NCBI RefSeq assembly: GCF_017996735.1
Contig: NZ_JAGOGJ010000032.1
Location: 1 to 59,120 of the forward strand
Source of the DNA: Niveispirillum sp.
GTDB taxonomy: Bacteria; Pseudomonadota; Alphaproteobacteria; Azospirillales; Azospirillaceae
DNA: 59,120 bases
Reading direction: 5' to 3'
The first letter of the stretch is position 1. Each line of letters starts with the position of its first letter. This document shows positions 58,237 to 59,120 of this stretch, piece by piece. The notes beneath the pieces are model-generated. The model was not told where the DNA came from and did not search any database. It saw only the letters and a list, made by a program, of their open reading frames with translations. The position numbers and the translations under genes are program-made.

Positions 58237-58620
58237 TTACTTCTGCGCCACCTGCTCCTGCTGCGCCTTGAACTCGCGCAACTCGGCATTATAGGCGTTC
58301 ACAGTCATTTCCAGACGGTCGGCCACCTGATCACGATAGGCTGAGAGCTGGGCCCGGAAGGAGGGCTGCGCCATGTAGGAGGTGGAGGCCGGCTGGCTGT
58401 CCAGGCAGGACAGGTAGGCCAGCGACTGATCGGCGAAGCCGCGGACGGAGCCCGCGACCTGGACCATGGAGGTCTTGGTGGCGGTCTTGCCGGTCACCAG
58501 TTCCGGGGCGGCGGGAGCCTCACCACAGATGCGCTTCAGCGCGGGGTGGGCAGCCTGGGACTGACCAGCGGCCAGAAGTGCCAGGGCGGAGAGGATCAGT
58601 GCGGAATAGAGCTTCTTCAT
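58237..58620 (-). CDS. Secreted helical protein of unknown function
   Basis: 127 residues from the ATG at 58620. A signal peptide (MKKLYSALILSALALLAAG, cleavage near SQAAH) precedes a mature part with a Cys pair (RICGEAP, YLSCLDS) and a long Gln/Glu-rich C-terminal helix (ELREFKAQQEQVAQK). No family recognised. Its own terminator follows, so it is probably monocistronic. Confidence 0.72.
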   Translation of the reverse strand: MKKLYSALILSALALLAAGQSQAAHPALKRICGEAPAAPELVTGKTATKTSMVQVAGSVRGFADQSLAYLSCLDSQPASTSYMAQPSFRAQLSAYRDQVADRLEMTVNAYNAELREFKAQQEQVAQK

Positions 58621-59120
58621 AGCGATACTCACAAAGCTGGAAGCGGGGGCGGGATGCCACCGACATTTCGGGCCTTGTACGTTCGCTCCCTTTAAAAGGT
58701 CCTGGTCGATGCCGGAAACCGTGTTCTTGTGCGTTGCAGTATAATGATGTTGCATCGCGGCGAAAGAGAAAATGCCGTTAACTGACACCGCTAACATGAC
58801 TGGCTGACATGCGATGTTGGCATGACGTGGGTCGGAAATGATTAACGGAAAATCAAGCGCTTACGATGGTTACACCCTTTGCGGGCGTCCGGACCCGACT
58901 GGCTATCCGTCAAAGATGCCCTTTGGCCAGACGAGAATTCCGGTAATTTCGATACACTCAGCGCACGCTGGTAAGTGATATTGCATTAATTTTCATTTAT
59001 CCGTAGCGGTTTGGGGTAGGGACATGAGTTTACGGCCATCTTGACGTGGTTGACATGTCCGTGATGATGCTGGCTATGCGGCTCATAGGTTCCGTTTTGC
59101 CTGCTCCTTCCAGTATTGAG
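58621..59120. other. 500-bp window end without a supported gene
   Basis: Moderately AT-rich, probably promoter DNA for the secreted protein gene and for whatever follows. A frame open to the window edge starts at an ATG at 59055 (MSVMMLAMRLIGSVLPA) but has no ribosome binding site and only 22 codons are visible, so I do not call it. Confidence 0.5.

Noticed and set aside
59055..59120. Frame open to the window edge
   Set aside because: Only 22 codons are visible and there is no ribosome binding site, so coding status cannot be judged.
1..59120. CRISPR arrays, tRNA or rRNA genes, insertion sequences
   Set aside because: No regularly spaced repeats, tRNA-like cloverleaves with CCA-type ends, rRNA segments or transposase genes were recognised on either strand.

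Overview
The window reads as chromosomal DNA of a GC-rich alphaproteobacterium. A Caulobacter-type flagellar set (SciP, FliX, FlgI-FlgJ-FlgN-like, FliK-FlgD with sigma-54 promoters), a MucR/Ros regulator, an LdtR-like MarR regulator, a DksA with one zinc-ligand Cys, and the rpiB-glyA-nrdR-ribD order point to this class. The sugar-acid gene content suggests a plant-associated Rhodospirillales/Azospirillaceae member (inference; no rRNA is present to settle it). No tRNA, rRNA, CRISPR array, insertion sequence or prophage was recognised.

Layout. 1-5.0 kb: truncated tex, a candidate small RNA, a CueR-type regulator, a long AT-richer spacer, and two NarL/LuxR-type regulators, the second with a degenerate receiver. 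5.1-8.7 kb: yfgM-bamB-der, envelope biogenesis plus a ribosome GTPase. 8.7-16.4 kb: an unknown gene, then sciP, flgD, fliK, flgN-like, flgJ, flgI on the minus strand and fliX divergent; two sigma-54 promoters are visible. 16.5-17 kb: dksA. 17.2-34.1 kb: a pectin/galacturonate block: uxuB-like and uxaA, a CUT1 sugar ABC transporter without a binding protein, agmatine deiminase, kdgK, a TonB-dependent receptor, eda, a PepSY protein, a PL1-like pectate lyase, a LacI-type regulator and a hydratase. 34.1-42.6 kb: galM, a FadR/GntR regulator, a YtfQ-YtfR-YtfT-YjfF-type furanose transporter, and divergent araD1 (gguC-like) and a ribokinase. 42.7-48 kb: small unknown proteins, PadR, a methyltransferase, a CheY-like regulator with an unknown partner, an LdtR-like regulator, MucR. 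48.5-52 kb: rpiB-glyA-nrdR-ribD. 52.1-55.7 kb: rutABCD behind a sigma-54 promoter, with a low-GC foreign-looking gene inserted between rutB and rutC. 55.7-56.2 kb: a ParDE toxin-antitoxin. 56.4-58.6 kb: a GH13 alpha-glucosidase with paired palindromic operators, and a small secreted protein.

The strongest unifying signal is a 10-bp core, TGACACCGGT, inside a LacI-type palindrome. I found it five times, each between or just upstream of uronate/pectin genes: uxaA/ABC transporter, kdgK/TonB receptor (two copies, 34 bp apart), pectate lyase/lacI, and the hydratase. This predicts one local regulon controlled by the LacI-family protein at 32.2 kb: lyase and TonB receptor take in pectin fragments, the CUT1 transporter moves them across the inner membrane, and dehydrogenase, UxaA, KdgK and Eda convert them to pyruvate and glyceraldehyde-3-phosphate. 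The neighbouring furanose transporter with AraD1 could handle arabinose or galactose from pectin side chains.

Other structure outside genes: a 31-bp perfect palindromic element in two inverted copies (43.4 and 47.4 kb) with a relative at 30.4 kb, a CCCTCACCCTCCC palindrome family (17.1 and 24.8 kb), and a 23-bp exact intergenic repeat (23.3 and 47.4 kb).
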